Source: DATBGO01 sp036558005
GTDB lineage: Bacteria; Actinomycetota; Actinomycetes; Streptosporangiales; Streptosporangiaceae
Reading direction: 5' to 3'
Assembly: GCA_036558005.1 (NCBI GenBank)
Contig: DATBGO010000235.1
Location: forward strand, 1 to 64,000
DNA length: 64,000 nt
A model generated the notes under the pieces. It did not search any database, was not told the origin of the DNA, and was given only the letters and a program-made list of their open reading frames with translations. Positions 1-10,168 of this stretch are shown here, one piece after another (position 1 is the stretch's first letter; each line of letters opens with the position of its first letter). The translations under genes and the position numbers were made by a program.

Positions 1-1
1 C

Positions 2-1186
<1,185 letters not shown>

Positions 1187-1198
1187 CCCCCGGTCTGG

Positions 1199-2050
1199 TT
1201 GACTGCTGCCGTGCGCCAGATTCTTCCCGCCGACGCTGCCGGGACGCAGATCAGCGAGCCCGGTGACAGCGCGGCCGGGCAGGCTGGCCTGGCGGCCATC
1301 GCCGCGCTGTACGCCTACCCGCCGTCCGGCCGGCCCTGGCTGCGGGCGAACATGGTCTCCAGCGCTGACGGCGCCGCGACGCTGGACGGCCGCTCCGGCG
1401 GCCTGTCCGGCGGCGCCGACCAGGCGGTGTTCTCGGTGCTGCGCAGCCTCGCCGACGTCATCGTGGTCGGCGCGGCCACCGCCAGGGTCGAGCGGTACCG
1501 CCCGGTCACGCTGGCCGAGGCGTGGCCGCCGCTGCGCGAGGGCCGGCCGGCCACCCCGCCGATCGCGGTGGTCACCCGGCGGATGTTCGGGCTGGAGCCG
1601 GGTGGCCCGCTGCTGTCGGCGGGCCCCGGGCAGGCCCGCACCATCGTGCTGACCTCGCAGGCCGCCCCGGCCGCGCTGCGCGAGGCCGTGGCGCGCACCG
1701 CCGATGTGATCGTCGCCGGGGCCCATGAGGTCAGCCCGGCCGCCCTGATCAGTGTGCTGGCCGGGCGCGGCTACCGCGCGATCCTGACCGAGGGCGGGCC
1801 GCGGCTGCTGGCCGAGTTCACGGCGGCCGGGCTGCTCGATGAGCTGTGCCTGACCATCAGCCCGGTGCTGGCAGGCGGCCAGGCCGGCCGGATCGTCGCC
1901 GCGCCGCCAGAGCCCGCCAGCGCGGGGCCGCCCCGGCCCGCCGAGCCGCCGGGCCCGGCCAGCACGCCGGGGCCGGCCGGGCTGGCGCTGGCGCACGTGC
2001 TGGAAGATAACGGGCATCTGCTGTGCAGATACCTGCGGGCGGCGGGCTGA
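1199..2050 (+). CDS. Pyrimidine reductase family protein (RibD C-terminal / DHFR-like fold)
   Basis: A 283-residue protein of the RibD C-terminal family, whose members reduce 5-amino-6-ribosylaminouracil phosphate with NADPH in riboflavin synthesis; stand-alone actinobacterial copies are mostly uncharacterised. Supporting motifs are RANMVSSADGAATLDGRSGGLSG near the N-terminus, DVIVVGAATARVERYRP, and ILTEGGPRLLAEF with LDELCLTISPVLAGG. No deaminase domain is attached. The start shown is a TTG; an in-frame GTG at 1211 is an alternative. A Pro/Ala/Gly-rich insert of about 30 residues precedes the last strand. No other riboflavin gene is nearby, so the substrate is not established. Confidence 0.85.
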   Translation: MTAAVRQILPADAAGTQISEPGDSAAGQAGLAAIAALYAYPPSGRPWLRANMVSSADGAATLDGRSGGLSGGADQAVFSVLRSLADVIVVGAATARVERYRPVTLAEAWPPLREGRPATPPIAVVTRRMFGLEPGGPLLSAGPGQARTIVLTSQAAPAALREAVARTADVIVAGAHEVSPAALISVLAGRGYRAILTEGGPRLLAEFTAAGLLDELCLTISPVLAGGQAGRIVAAPPEPASAGPPRPAEPPGPASTPGPAGLALAHVLEDNGHLLCRYLRAAG

Positions 2051-2103
2051 CGCGCCAGGATGGGCTGCGGGCCAGCGGGCGGCGAGTGAACCGGAGCGAG
2101 GAC

Positions 2104-3537
2104 ATGTCACTGCACAGCAAGGTCGACGACGCCACCGCGGCCGCGGACGACCTCGACATCAACCCGATCTACGTCAGGGAGCAGGGCCGCTCGGTGCCCC
2201 GCTATCAGCTGCCCCGGCACGGGATGCTCCCTGACACCGCCCTGCAGGTGGTGCGGGACGAGCTGATCCTGGACGGCAACGCGCGGCTCAACCTGGCCAC
2301 GTTCGTGACCACCTGGATGGAGCCGCAGGCCCAGGCCCTGATGGCCGAGTGCTTCGACAAGAACATGATCGACAAGGACGAGTACCCGCAGACCGCCGAG
2401 CTGGAGCAGCGCTGCGTCAACATCCTGGCGCACCTGTGGCACGCCCCGTCGGCCGGGACCGGGCGCCCGGGCGTCGTGGCGCCCGGCTGCTCGACCACCG
2501 GGTCCAGCGAGGCCTGCATGCTGGGCGGGATGGCGCTGCTGTGGCGCTGGCGGGCCCGCCGGGCCGCCGCGGGCGCCCCGGCGACGGCGCCGAACCTGGT
2601 GATGGGCAGCAACGTCCAGGTCTGCTGGGAGAAGTTCTGCCGGTACTGGCAGGTGGAGCCCAGGTTCGTGCCGATGGTGCCGGGCCGGCTGCACCTGACC
2701 GGCCCGGAGGCCGCGGCCCGCTGCGACGAGAACACCATCGGCGTGGTCGCCGTCATGGGCTCGACGATGGACGGCAGCTACGAGCCGGTGCAGGAGATCA
2801 GCGCCGCGCTGGACGGCGTCCAGGCCAGCGCCGGACACGACATCCCGGTGCACGTCGACGCGGCCTCTGGCGGCTTCGTCGCGCCGTTCCTGCACCAGGA
2901 CCTGGAGTGGGACTTCCGGGTGCCCAGGGTGGCATCCATCAACGCCTCCGGGCACAAGTACGGGCTGGTGTACCCGGGGGTCGGCTGGGTGCTGTGGCGG
3001 GACGCCGGGGCGCTACCCGAGGACCTGGTGTTCCGGGTGAACTACCTGGGCGGGCAGATGCCGACGTTCGCGCTGAACTTCTCCCGGCCCGGCGGGCACG
3101 TGGCGGCCCAGTACTACAACTTCCTGCGGCTCGGCTTCGACGGCTACCAGAAGGTGCAGCAGGCCTGCCAGGACGTGGCGCTGTACCTGTCCGGCGAGAT
3201 CGCCGCGATGGGACCGTTCGAGCTGCTGACCGACGGCAGCGACCTGCCGGTCTTCGCCTTCAGGCTGCGCGACCCGGCGGCCGCCGGGTTCACCGTCTTC
3301 GACCTGGCCGAGCGGCTGCGGACCCGGGGCTGGCTGCTGCCCGCTTACACCTTCCCCGCCGACATGCAGGACACCGCGGTGATCCGGATCGTGGTCCGCA
3401 ACGGCTTCAGCAAGGACCTGGCCGCCGCGCTGCTGGCCGACATGCGCACCCAGGCGCAGACGCTGACCGCGCACGCCCAGGCGCCGATCCCGCTGGTCCC
3501 GACCTCAGGCGAGCGGCACGGCGGCTTCGCGCACTGA
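2104..3537 (+). CDS. gadB: Glutamate decarboxylase, PLP-dependent
   Basis: A 477-residue group II PLP decarboxylase converting L-glutamate to GABA and CO2 with uptake of a proton; typical family length is about 465. The N-terminal RYQLPRHGM and ATFVTTWMEPQAQALM segments and the PLP lysine in INASGHKYGLVYPG (Lys285) are diagnostic. HVDAASGGFVAPF supplies the Asp that contacts the cofactor ring. The ATG at 2104 is chosen because GGAGCGAGG lies just upstream; the frame is open further upstream to 2023. There is no glutamate/GABA antiporter next to it, so a role in acid resistance is not supported by context; GABA-shunt metabolism is the alternative. Confidence 0.95.
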   Translation: MSLHSKVDDATAAADDLDINPIYVREQGRSVPRYQLPRHGMLPDTALQVVRDELILDGNARLNLATFVTTWMEPQAQALMAECFDKNMIDKDEYPQTAELEQRCVNILAHLWHAPSAGTGRPGVVAPGCSTTGSSEACMLGGMALLWRWRARRAAAGAPATAPNLVMGSNVQVCWEKFCRYWQVEPRFVPMVPGRLHLTGPEAAARCDENTIGVVAVMGSTMDGSYEPVQEISAALDGVQASAGHDIPVHVDAASGGFVAPFLHQDLEWDFRVPRVASINASGHKYGLVYPGVGWVLWRDAGALPEDLVFRVNYLGGQMPTFALNFSRPGGHVAAQYYNFLRLGFDGYQKVQQACQDVALYLSGEIAAMGPFELLTDGSDLPVFAFRLRDPAAAGFTVFDLAERLRTRGWLLPAYTFPADMQDTAVIRIVVRNGFSKDLAAALLADMRTQAQTLTAHAQAPIPLVPTSGERHGGFAH

Positions 3538-3556
3538 GCCGCGGGCGATCGCGCCG

Positions 3557-3892
3557 TCAGGCGCCCTTGCGGAGCCGGTCCAGCGCCTCGGCCAGGATCG
3601 CCGCGCCGTCGCTGTCGTTGCGGCGCTCCTTCACGTAGGCCAGGTGCGTCTTGGACGGCTCGGCGTGCGGTGGCGCCGGCGGGTTGGCCTGGTCCTGGCC
3701 GGCCGGGTACCCGCACCGGGGGCAGTCCCAGATCTCCGGTATCGCGGCGTCGCTGGCGAAACTCGGCACGGTCTCGTGGCGGTTACAGCACCAGAAGGAG
3801 ACCCGCACCCGCGGCGCGGCCTCGCCGCGCTCCGCCTCGCCCATCGGCCCGGCCCCGACGCGGCTGCCGCGGATAGCGTTGCCACTGCTCAC
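3557..3892 (-). CDS. rbpA: RNA polymerase-binding protein RbpA
   Basis: A 111-residue actinobacteria-specific RNA polymerase activator that contacts the primary sigma factor and stabilises the open promoter complex. The N-terminal basic tail with IRGSRVGAGPMGEAERG, the zinc-binding core (CCNRHETVPSFA and WDCPRCGYPAG) and the C-terminal sigma-interaction helix (THLAYVKERRNDSDGAAILAEAL) are all present, at normal length. The start is GTG with GAGGGG upstream. It lies downstream of secG on the same strand with a 66-nt gap and converges with the glutamate decarboxylase gene 19 nt away. RbpA confines the window to Actinomycetota. Confidence 0.97.
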   Translation of the reverse strand: MSSGNAIRGSRVGAGPMGEAERGEAAPRVRVSFWCCNRHETVPSFASDAAIPEIWDCPRCGYPAGQDQANPPAPPHAEPSKTHLAYVKERRNDSDGAAILAEALDRLRKGA

Positions 3893-3958
3893 TGCTTCAC
3901 CCCTCGGGTAAACGTTGATCCGGCCCTGCGTCCGCGGGCCGCTGTGCCTGACGTGCGA

Positions 3959-4189
3959 TTAGTGATTCAGTAGCAGGCCGAGCCCGACGATGCAGACGAA
4001 CCAGAGCACGCCAGTGAAGATCGTGATCCGGTCCAGGTTCCGCTCCACCACCGACGAGGACCCCAGGGTCGAGGTGACTCCGCCGCCGAACAGGTCGGAC
4101 AGGCCCCCGCCCTTGCCCTTGTGCAGCAGCACGAGCAAGACCATGAGGATGCTGGTGATGATCAGGACGATCGAGATGGCGATGGTCAC
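3959..4189 (-). CDS. secG: Preprotein translocase subunit SecG
   Basis: A 76-residue membrane protein with two hydrophobic helices (about residues 2-22 and 54-74) joined by a Gly-rich loop containing LLHKGKGGGLSDLFGGG, the SecG signature. It is the accessory subunit of the SecYEG channel in the cytoplasmic membrane. The start is GTG preceded by GAGGAG. Its position immediately downstream of tpiA is the usual actinobacterial gap-pgk-tpiA-secG order, and the 24-nt spacing suggests a shared transcript. Confidence 0.95.
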   Translation of the reverse strand: MTIAISIVLIITSILMVLLVLLHKGKGGGLSDLFGGGVTSTLGSSSVVERNLDRITIFTGVLWFVCIVGLGLLLNH

Positions 4190-4213
4190 TGCAACTCCTC
4201 GTCCCTGCGGGCT

Positions 4214-5020
4214 TTACGCTCCGGCACCGGTCTTCGCTTCACGATACCGGCAGATTCTGACGAATTCGCCGACATCGAGGCTCGCGCCGCCGACCAGCGC
4301 ACCGTCGATGTCCGGCTGCGCCATTATCGCAGCCATGTTGTCGGGCTTCACCGAGCCCCCGTACAGGATACGCACACCGGCGGCCGCCGCGCCGGCCCGA
4401 CCGGCGCAAAGCCGCTCCCGGATCGCGGCGCACATCTCCTGTGCGTCCTCCGGGGTGGCCACCTCGCCGGTGCCGATGGCCCAGACCGGCTCGTAAGCGA
4501 TGACGACGCGGCCGGCCTGGTCGGCCTTGACCCCGGCCAGCGCCCCGTCGAGCTGCCCGAGGGTGTGGCTGATGTGCTCCCCGGCCTGGCGCACCTCCAG
4601 GGTCTCCCCCACGCACAGCACCGGCGTGATCTCGTGCCGCAGCGCCGCCTGCAGCTTCGCGCCGGTCAGCGCGTCGTCCTCGCCGTGGTAGCGGCGCCGC
4701 TCGGAGTGCCCGGCCAGCACGTACTGGCAGCCCAGCTTGGCCAGCATCCGGCCGGACACCTCGCCGGTGTAGGCGCCGTCGTCGCGGGCGGAGATGTCCT
4801 GCGCGCCGTAGCTGATCCGCAGCTTGTCCCCTTCGATCAGGGTCTGCACGCTGCGCAGCGCGGTGAACGGCGGCAGGACCGCCACGTCGGCGGCGTCGAA
4901 GTCCTTGCCGGTGAGGGTGAAGGCGAGCTTCTGCACCAGCGCGAGCGCCTCGAAGTGGTTGTAGTGCATCTTCCAGTTGCCGGCCACCAGGGGCTTGCGG
5001 CCGGCCCGCCCGCCGCTCAC
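4214..5020 (-). CDS. tpiA: Triosephosphate isomerase
   Basis: A 268-residue TIM barrel interconverting dihydroxyacetone phosphate and glyceraldehyde-3-phosphate in cytosolic glycolysis. Key elements are the N-terminal GNWKM with the phosphate/substrate Lys, the catalytic His in LAGHSERR, the catalytic Glu in AYEPVWAIGTG with its mobile loop, and the phosphate-binding GGSVKPDN. The GTG start overlaps the pgk stop by 4 nt (GTGA), so translation is probably coupled to pgk in the gap-pgk-tpiA operon. Confidence 0.97.
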   Translation of the reverse strand: MSGGRAGRKPLVAGNWKMHYNHFEALALVQKLAFTLTGKDFDAADVAVLPPFTALRSVQTLIEGDKLRISYGAQDISARDDGAYTGEVSGRMLAKLGCQYVLAGHSERRRYHGEDDALTGAKLQAALRHEITPVLCVGETLEVRQAGEHISHTLGQLDGALAGVKADQAGRVVIAYEPVWAIGTGEVATPEDAQEMCAAIRERLCAGRAGAAAAGVRILYGGSVKPDNMAAIMAQPDIDGALVGGASLDVGEFVRICRYREAKTGAGA

Positions 5021-6224
5021 CCGGCCTCCGCCAGCGCGGCCAGGCCCGGCAGGGTGGCGCCCTCCAGGTACTCCAGGCTGGCCCCGCCGCCGGTGGATAT
5101 GTGCGAGAAGGCGCTGTCGGGGAAGCCGAGCAGGCGGACCGCGGCCGCCACGTCGCCCCCGCCGACCACGGTGAGCCCGGGCTCGCGGCTGATCGCCTCG
5201 GCGACCGCCCTGGTGCCGGCCGAGAACGCGGGGAACTCGAACACCCCGACCGGGCCGTTCCAGAACACCGTGCCCGCGCCCGCCAGCCTGCTGGCGAACA
5301 GCTGCCTGGTGGCGGGCCCGATGTCCATGCCTTCCCGGTCGGCGGGGAAGTCAGTGACGGGGACCACGTCGTGCCCGGCGTCGGGAGCGTAGTGGGTGGC
5401 GGCCACCAGGTCGACCGGCAGCACCACCTCGACGCCGCGCCGGTCCGCTTCCGCCAGCACCTCGCGGACCTGCGGGATCTGCCCGGCTTCCAGCAGTGAC
5501 TTGCCCACCTCGTGGCCGCGCGCGGCCAGGAACGTGTAGGACATCCCGCCGCCGATCAGCAGCCGGTCCGCCACCGTGAGCAGGTTGCGGATCACCCCGA
5601 GCTTGTCCGACGGCTTGGCCCCGCCGAGCACCACCACGAACGGCCTGACCGGGCTGGTGGTGAGCCGGTCCAGCACCGCCAGCTCGGCGGTCACCAGCTG
5701 GCCGGCCGCGTGCGGCAGCAGCTTCGGGGTGTCGTAGACGCTGGCGTGCTTGCGGTGCAGCGCGCCGAACCCGTCCCCGACATACAGCTGGGCGAGGCTG
5801 GCCAGCCGGGCCGCCAGCTTGCCGCGCTCGGCGTCGTCCTTGCTGGTCTCGGCGGGCTCGAACCGGATGTTCTCCAGCATGGCGACCTGCCCGTCGCGCA
5901 GGCCCGCCGCGGCCCGCCCGGCCGGCTCGCCGGTCACGTCGCCGGCCAGCGGCACGTCCTGGCCCAGCAGCTCGCCCAGCCGCCGGGCGACCGGCCGCAG
6001 CGACGGCCCGCCCGCGGCCCGCTCGGCGTAGCCGGCCCCGGCCGGGCGGCCCAGGTGCGCGACGACCAGTACCCGCGCGCCCTGGCCGGTGAGCTTGCTG
6101 ATGGTGGGCAGGCTGGCCCTGATCCGGCCGTCGTCGGTGATCCTGCCGCCGTCAAGCGGCACGTTGAGGTCGGCGCGCAGCAGCACCGCGGCGCCGCCGG
6201 CGTCCAGGTCGTCGATGCCGCGCA

Positions 6225-6225
<1 letters not shown>
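5017..6225 (-). CDS. pgk: Phosphoglycerate kinase
   Basis: A 402-residue two-domain kinase that transfers phosphate from 1,3-bisphosphoglycerate to ADP. The N-terminal substrate-binding motif LRADLNVPL, the basic patch HLGRP, ENIRFEPAE, the hinge and GGAKPSDKLGVI of the nucleotide half, and the C-terminal VVGGGD...FSHISTGGGASLEYLEG are all present. The upstream frame runs open into gap; the true start is the ATG at 6225, which shares one base with the gap stop (TGATG). Its product pool is also the donor used by FkbH-family proteins, one of which is encoded at 27784-28842. Confidence 0.97.
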
Positions 6226-7247
<1,022 letters not shown>

Positions 7248-7320
7248 GGCACTGTCTCCTGCACTCGTCGGCCCGTCGCCCCCTGGTGATCCCGGGGGCC
7301 ATGACGACGTTACCGGACTG

Positions 7321-8301
7321 CTAGGGAATGAGCATGTCGGCAGTCAGGTGCGCCTCGGTGCCTGGCACGCCGAGCTCGGCGGCCCGCTTGTCGGCCAGGG
7401 CCAGCAGCCGCCGGATCCGGCCGGCGATGGCGTCCTTGGTCAGCGGCGGCCCGGCCAGCTGCCCGAGCTCCTCCAGGCTGGCCTGGCGGTGCTTGATCCG
7501 CAGCTGGCCGGCCACGATCAGGTGCTCGGGGGCGTCCGCGCCCAGGATCTCCAGCGCCCGCTCGACCCGCGCGCCGGCCGCGACGGCGGCCCTGGCGCTG
7601 CGCCGCAGGTTCGCGTCGTCGAAGTTGGCCAGCCGGTTGGCGGTCGCCCTGACCTCGCGGCGCATCCGCCGTTCCTCCCAGGCCAGCACGCTGTCGTGCG
7701 CGCCCAGCCGGGTCAGCAGCGCGCTGATCGCGTCGCCGTCCTTGACCACCACCCGGTCCACCCCGCGCACCTCGCGGGCCTTGGCGTGGATCTTCAGCCG
7801 CCGCGCCGCGCCGACCATCGCCAGCGCGGCTTCCGGCCCCGGGCAGGTGACCTCCAGCGACATCGACCGGCCCGGCTCGGTCAGCGAGCCGTGCGCCAGG
7901 AAGGCGCCGCGCCAGGCCGACTCGCAGTCGCAGGTGGTGCCGGACACCACCTGCTTGGGCAGCCCGCGGACGGGGCGGCCGTTGCCGTCGACCAGGCCGG
8001 TCTGCCGGGCCAGGCTGGCGCCGTCCTTGTGCACCCGCACCACGTACCTGTTGCCCTTGCGCAGCCCGCTCGGCGCCAGCACGATCAGCTCCGAGGAGTG
8101 GCCGAACACCTCGGCGACGTCCTTGCGCAGCCGGCGCGCGGCCGCCCCGGTGTCCAGCTCGGCCTCGACCACGATCCGGCCGGCCGCCAGGTGCAGCCCG
8201 CCGGCGAACCGCAGCAGCGTGGACACCTCTGCCTTGCGGCAGCAGGGCTTGAGTATGGTGACGCGGCTGAGTTCGTCTTTCACCAGGCTGGTCATCGCCA
8301 T
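7321..8301 (-). CDS. whiA: Sporulation/cell-division regulator WhiA
   Basis: A 326-residue DNA-binding protein combining a LAGLIDADG-homing-endonuclease-like N-terminal domain with a C-terminal helix-turn-helix. In Streptomyces WhiA works with WhiB to switch on sporulation septation genes. Visible features are SLVKDELSRV at the N-terminus, CCRKAEVSTLLRFAGGLH, and the C-terminal HRQASLEELGQLAGPPLTKDAIAGRIRRLL helix-turn-helix. It is third in the conserved rapZ-yvcK-whiA run, 5 nt after yvcK. Presence of WhiA does not by itself prove sporulation, since the gene is widespread in Gram-positives. Confidence 0.95.
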   Translation of the reverse strand: MAMTSLVKDELSRVTILKPCCRKAEVSTLLRFAGGLHLAAGRIVVEAELDTGAAARRLRKDVAEVFGHSSELIVLAPSGLRKGNRYVVRVHKDGASLARQTGLVDGNGRPVRGLPKQVVSGTTCDCESAWRGAFLAHGSLTEPGRSMSLEVTCPGPEAALAMVGAARRLKIHAKAREVRGVDRVVVKDGDAISALLTRLGAHDSVLAWEERRMRREVRATANRLANFDDANLRRSARAAVAAGARVERALEILGADAPEHLIVAGQLRIKHRQASLEELGQLAGPPLTKDAIAGRIRRLLALADKRAAELGVPGTEAHLTADMLIP

Positions 8302-8306
8302 CTGGT

Positions 8307-9296
8307 CTACTCCCCCTCGAAGATCTGCGCGAATGCGCCAGCCAGCCGCCGTGGGTCATGCCGAGGCGACCCGTCCCCCATGGCCAGGTCCGCCAGCACG
8401 AGTCTGCCGCCAAGCAGGCCGACGGCCTTCTCCAGCTCCGCGGCTGCGGCGCTGACGGCGGCGCGGTCGGCGAGCACGACGTCTACCGTCAGCCCCGGGG
8501 CATGATCCGCGAGCACCTCCAGGTGCGTCTGGGGGGAGAACCCCTCGGTCTCCCCCGGCTGCGGCGCCAGGTTCAGCGCTACCAGCCGGCGAGCCCGGGT
8601 GGTAACCAGCGCCTGCGCCAGCTCGGGGACCAGCAGGTGCGGGAGCACGCTGGTGAACCACGAGCCGGGTCCCAGCACCACCCAGTCCGCCGCCCCGACC
8701 GCGGCGACCGCCTCCGGGCAGGCGGGCGGGTCTGCCGGGACCAATGACACCGACCGTACCCGTCCTGGCGTCGTCGCGCAGGCGACCTGGCCCCTTACCA
8801 CGCTGATCTCGTCCGGCCTGCGGTCGTCGGCGCCTTCGACCTCGGCCACCAGGTCGAGCGTGACCGAGGCCATCGGCAGCACCCGGCCGTGCGCGCCGAG
8901 CAGCCTGCCCACCCAGTCCAGCCCCTGCACGGTGTCGCCGAGCAGCTCCCACAGCGCCACGATCAGCAGGTTGCCGACCGCGTGCCCGCCGAGTTCCCCG
9001 GTGCTGGCGAACCGGTGCTGCACCACCTTGCTCCAGGTGGTGCCCCAGGCGTCGTCACCGCACAGCGCGGCCAGCGCCATCCGCAGGTCGCCGGGCGGCA
9101 GCACCCCGAACTCACGGCGCAGCCTGCCGCTGGAGCCGCCGTCGTCGGCCACCGTGACCACCCCGGTGAGCTGGCGGGTGACCCGGCGCAGCGCGGACAG
9201 CGAGGCGAACAGCCCGTGGCCGCCGCCGAGCGCCACCGCCTTGCGGTTCAGCGGCCGCCCGGCCGCGACCGCGCGCGCTGCCAGCTGCGTCATCAT
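8307..9296 (-). CDS. yvcK: Gluconeogenesis factor YvcK / CofD-like protein
   Basis: A 329-residue UPF0052/CofD-like protein. YvcK proteins bind UDP-sugars and are needed for growth on gluconeogenic substrates and for cell-wall homeostasis. The nucleotide-binding start KAVALGGGHGLFASLSALRRV, the VADDGGSSGRLR loop and GDLRMALAAL match the family. The frame extends to 9338, but the ATG at 9296 is preferred because it overlaps the rapZ stop (ATGATGA), giving the tight coupling usual for rapZ-yvcK-whiA. Confidence 0.93.
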   Translation of the reverse strand: MMTQLAARAVAAGRPLNRKAVALGGGHGLFASLSALRRVTRQLTGVVTVADDGGSSGRLRREFGVLPPGDLRMALAALCGDDAWGTTWSKVVQHRFASTGELGGHAVGNLLIVALWELLGDTVQGLDWVGRLLGAHGRVLPMASVTLDLVAEVEGADDRRPDEISVVRGQVACATTPGRVRSVSLVPADPPACPEAVAAVGAADWVVLGPGSWFTSVLPHLLVPELAQALVTTRARRLVALNLAPQPGETEGFSPQTHLEVLADHAPGLTVDVVLADRAAVSAAAAELEKAVGLLGGRLVLADLAMGDGSPRHDPRRLAGAFAQIFEGE

Positions 9297-10168
9297 TCCC
9301 GCCCGAGGTCCCGGTGGGTCACCTGGGTGCCCGGCCACGTGCCCGCCAGCCGGGCCGCGATCGCCTCCGCGATGACCACGCTGCGGTGCTTGCCGCCGGT
9401 GCAGCCCACCGCCAGCACCACGAAGTGCTTGCCCTCGTTCTGGTAGCCGGCCAGCGTCACCCGGACCGCCTCGGTGTAGGCGGCCAGGAACTCACTGGCC
9501 CCCCGCTGGCCCAGCACGTACTCGCGGACCTGGCTGTCCTGGCCGGTCAGCGGGGCGAGGTCGGGCACCCAGTGCGGGTTGGGCAGGAACCGGCAGTCCG
9601 CGACCAGGTCGGCGTCGACCGGCAGCCCGTACTTGAAGCCGAACGAGACGATGTTGACCCGGACCGACACGTCGGCGTCACCGCCGAACGCGTCGCGCAT
9701 CCTGGCCCGCAGCTCGTGCACGTTCAGGTCGGAGCTGTCCAGCACCAGGTCGGCCTGGCCGCGCGCGGATTTCAGCAGCTCCCGCTCGGCCGCGATGCCG
9801 TCGACCACCCGGCCGGCCTCCTGCAGCGGGTGCGGCCGCCGCACGCTCTCGAACCTGCGCACCAGGGTGTCGTCGCTGGCCTCGAGGAAGACGACGTAGG
9901 GCCGGATGCCGCTGGCCTCCAGGTCACCGATGACCGACTTGAGGTCGGTGGAGAACGCCCGGCTGCGCACGTCCACCACCGCCGCCAGCCGCGGCACCGC
10001 GCCCTGGGCCCGCCGGGCCAGGTCCACCATGACCGGCAGCAGGTCCGGCGGCAGGTTGTCGGCGACGAACCAGTCCAGGTCTTCCAGCGACTTGGCCGCG
10101 GTGCTGCGGCCAGCGCCGGACATCCCGGTGATGATGACGATCTCTGGCCCGGCCACCTCTGGCGTCAT
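9293..10168 (-). CDS. rapZ: RNase adapter / nucleotide-binding protein RapZ (YvcJ)
   Basis: A 291-residue P-loop protein. In Escherichia coli RapZ directs RNase E to small RNAs and senses glucosamine-6-phosphate; the actinobacterial role is less clear. The Walker A is ITGMSGAGRSTAAKSLED, the C-terminal half has GCTGGKHRSVVIAE, and the length is normal. The start overlaps the uvrC stop by 4 nt and the stop overlaps yvcK, so uvrC-rapZ-yvcK-whiA reads as one translationally coupled operon. Confidence 0.95.
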   Translation of the reverse strand: MTPEVAGPEIVIITGMSGAGRSTAAKSLEDLDWFVADNLPPDLLPVMVDLARRAQGAVPRLAAVVDVRSRAFSTDLKSVIGDLEASGIRPYVVFLEASDDTLVRRFESVRRPHPLQEAGRVVDGIAAERELLKSARGQADLVLDSSDLNVHELRARMRDAFGGDADVSVRVNIVSFGFKYGLPVDADLVADCRFLPNPHWVPDLAPLTGQDSQVREYVLGQRGASEFLAAYTEAVRVTLAGYQNEGKHFVVLAVGCTGGKHRSVVIAEAIAARLAGTWPGTQVTHRDLGRE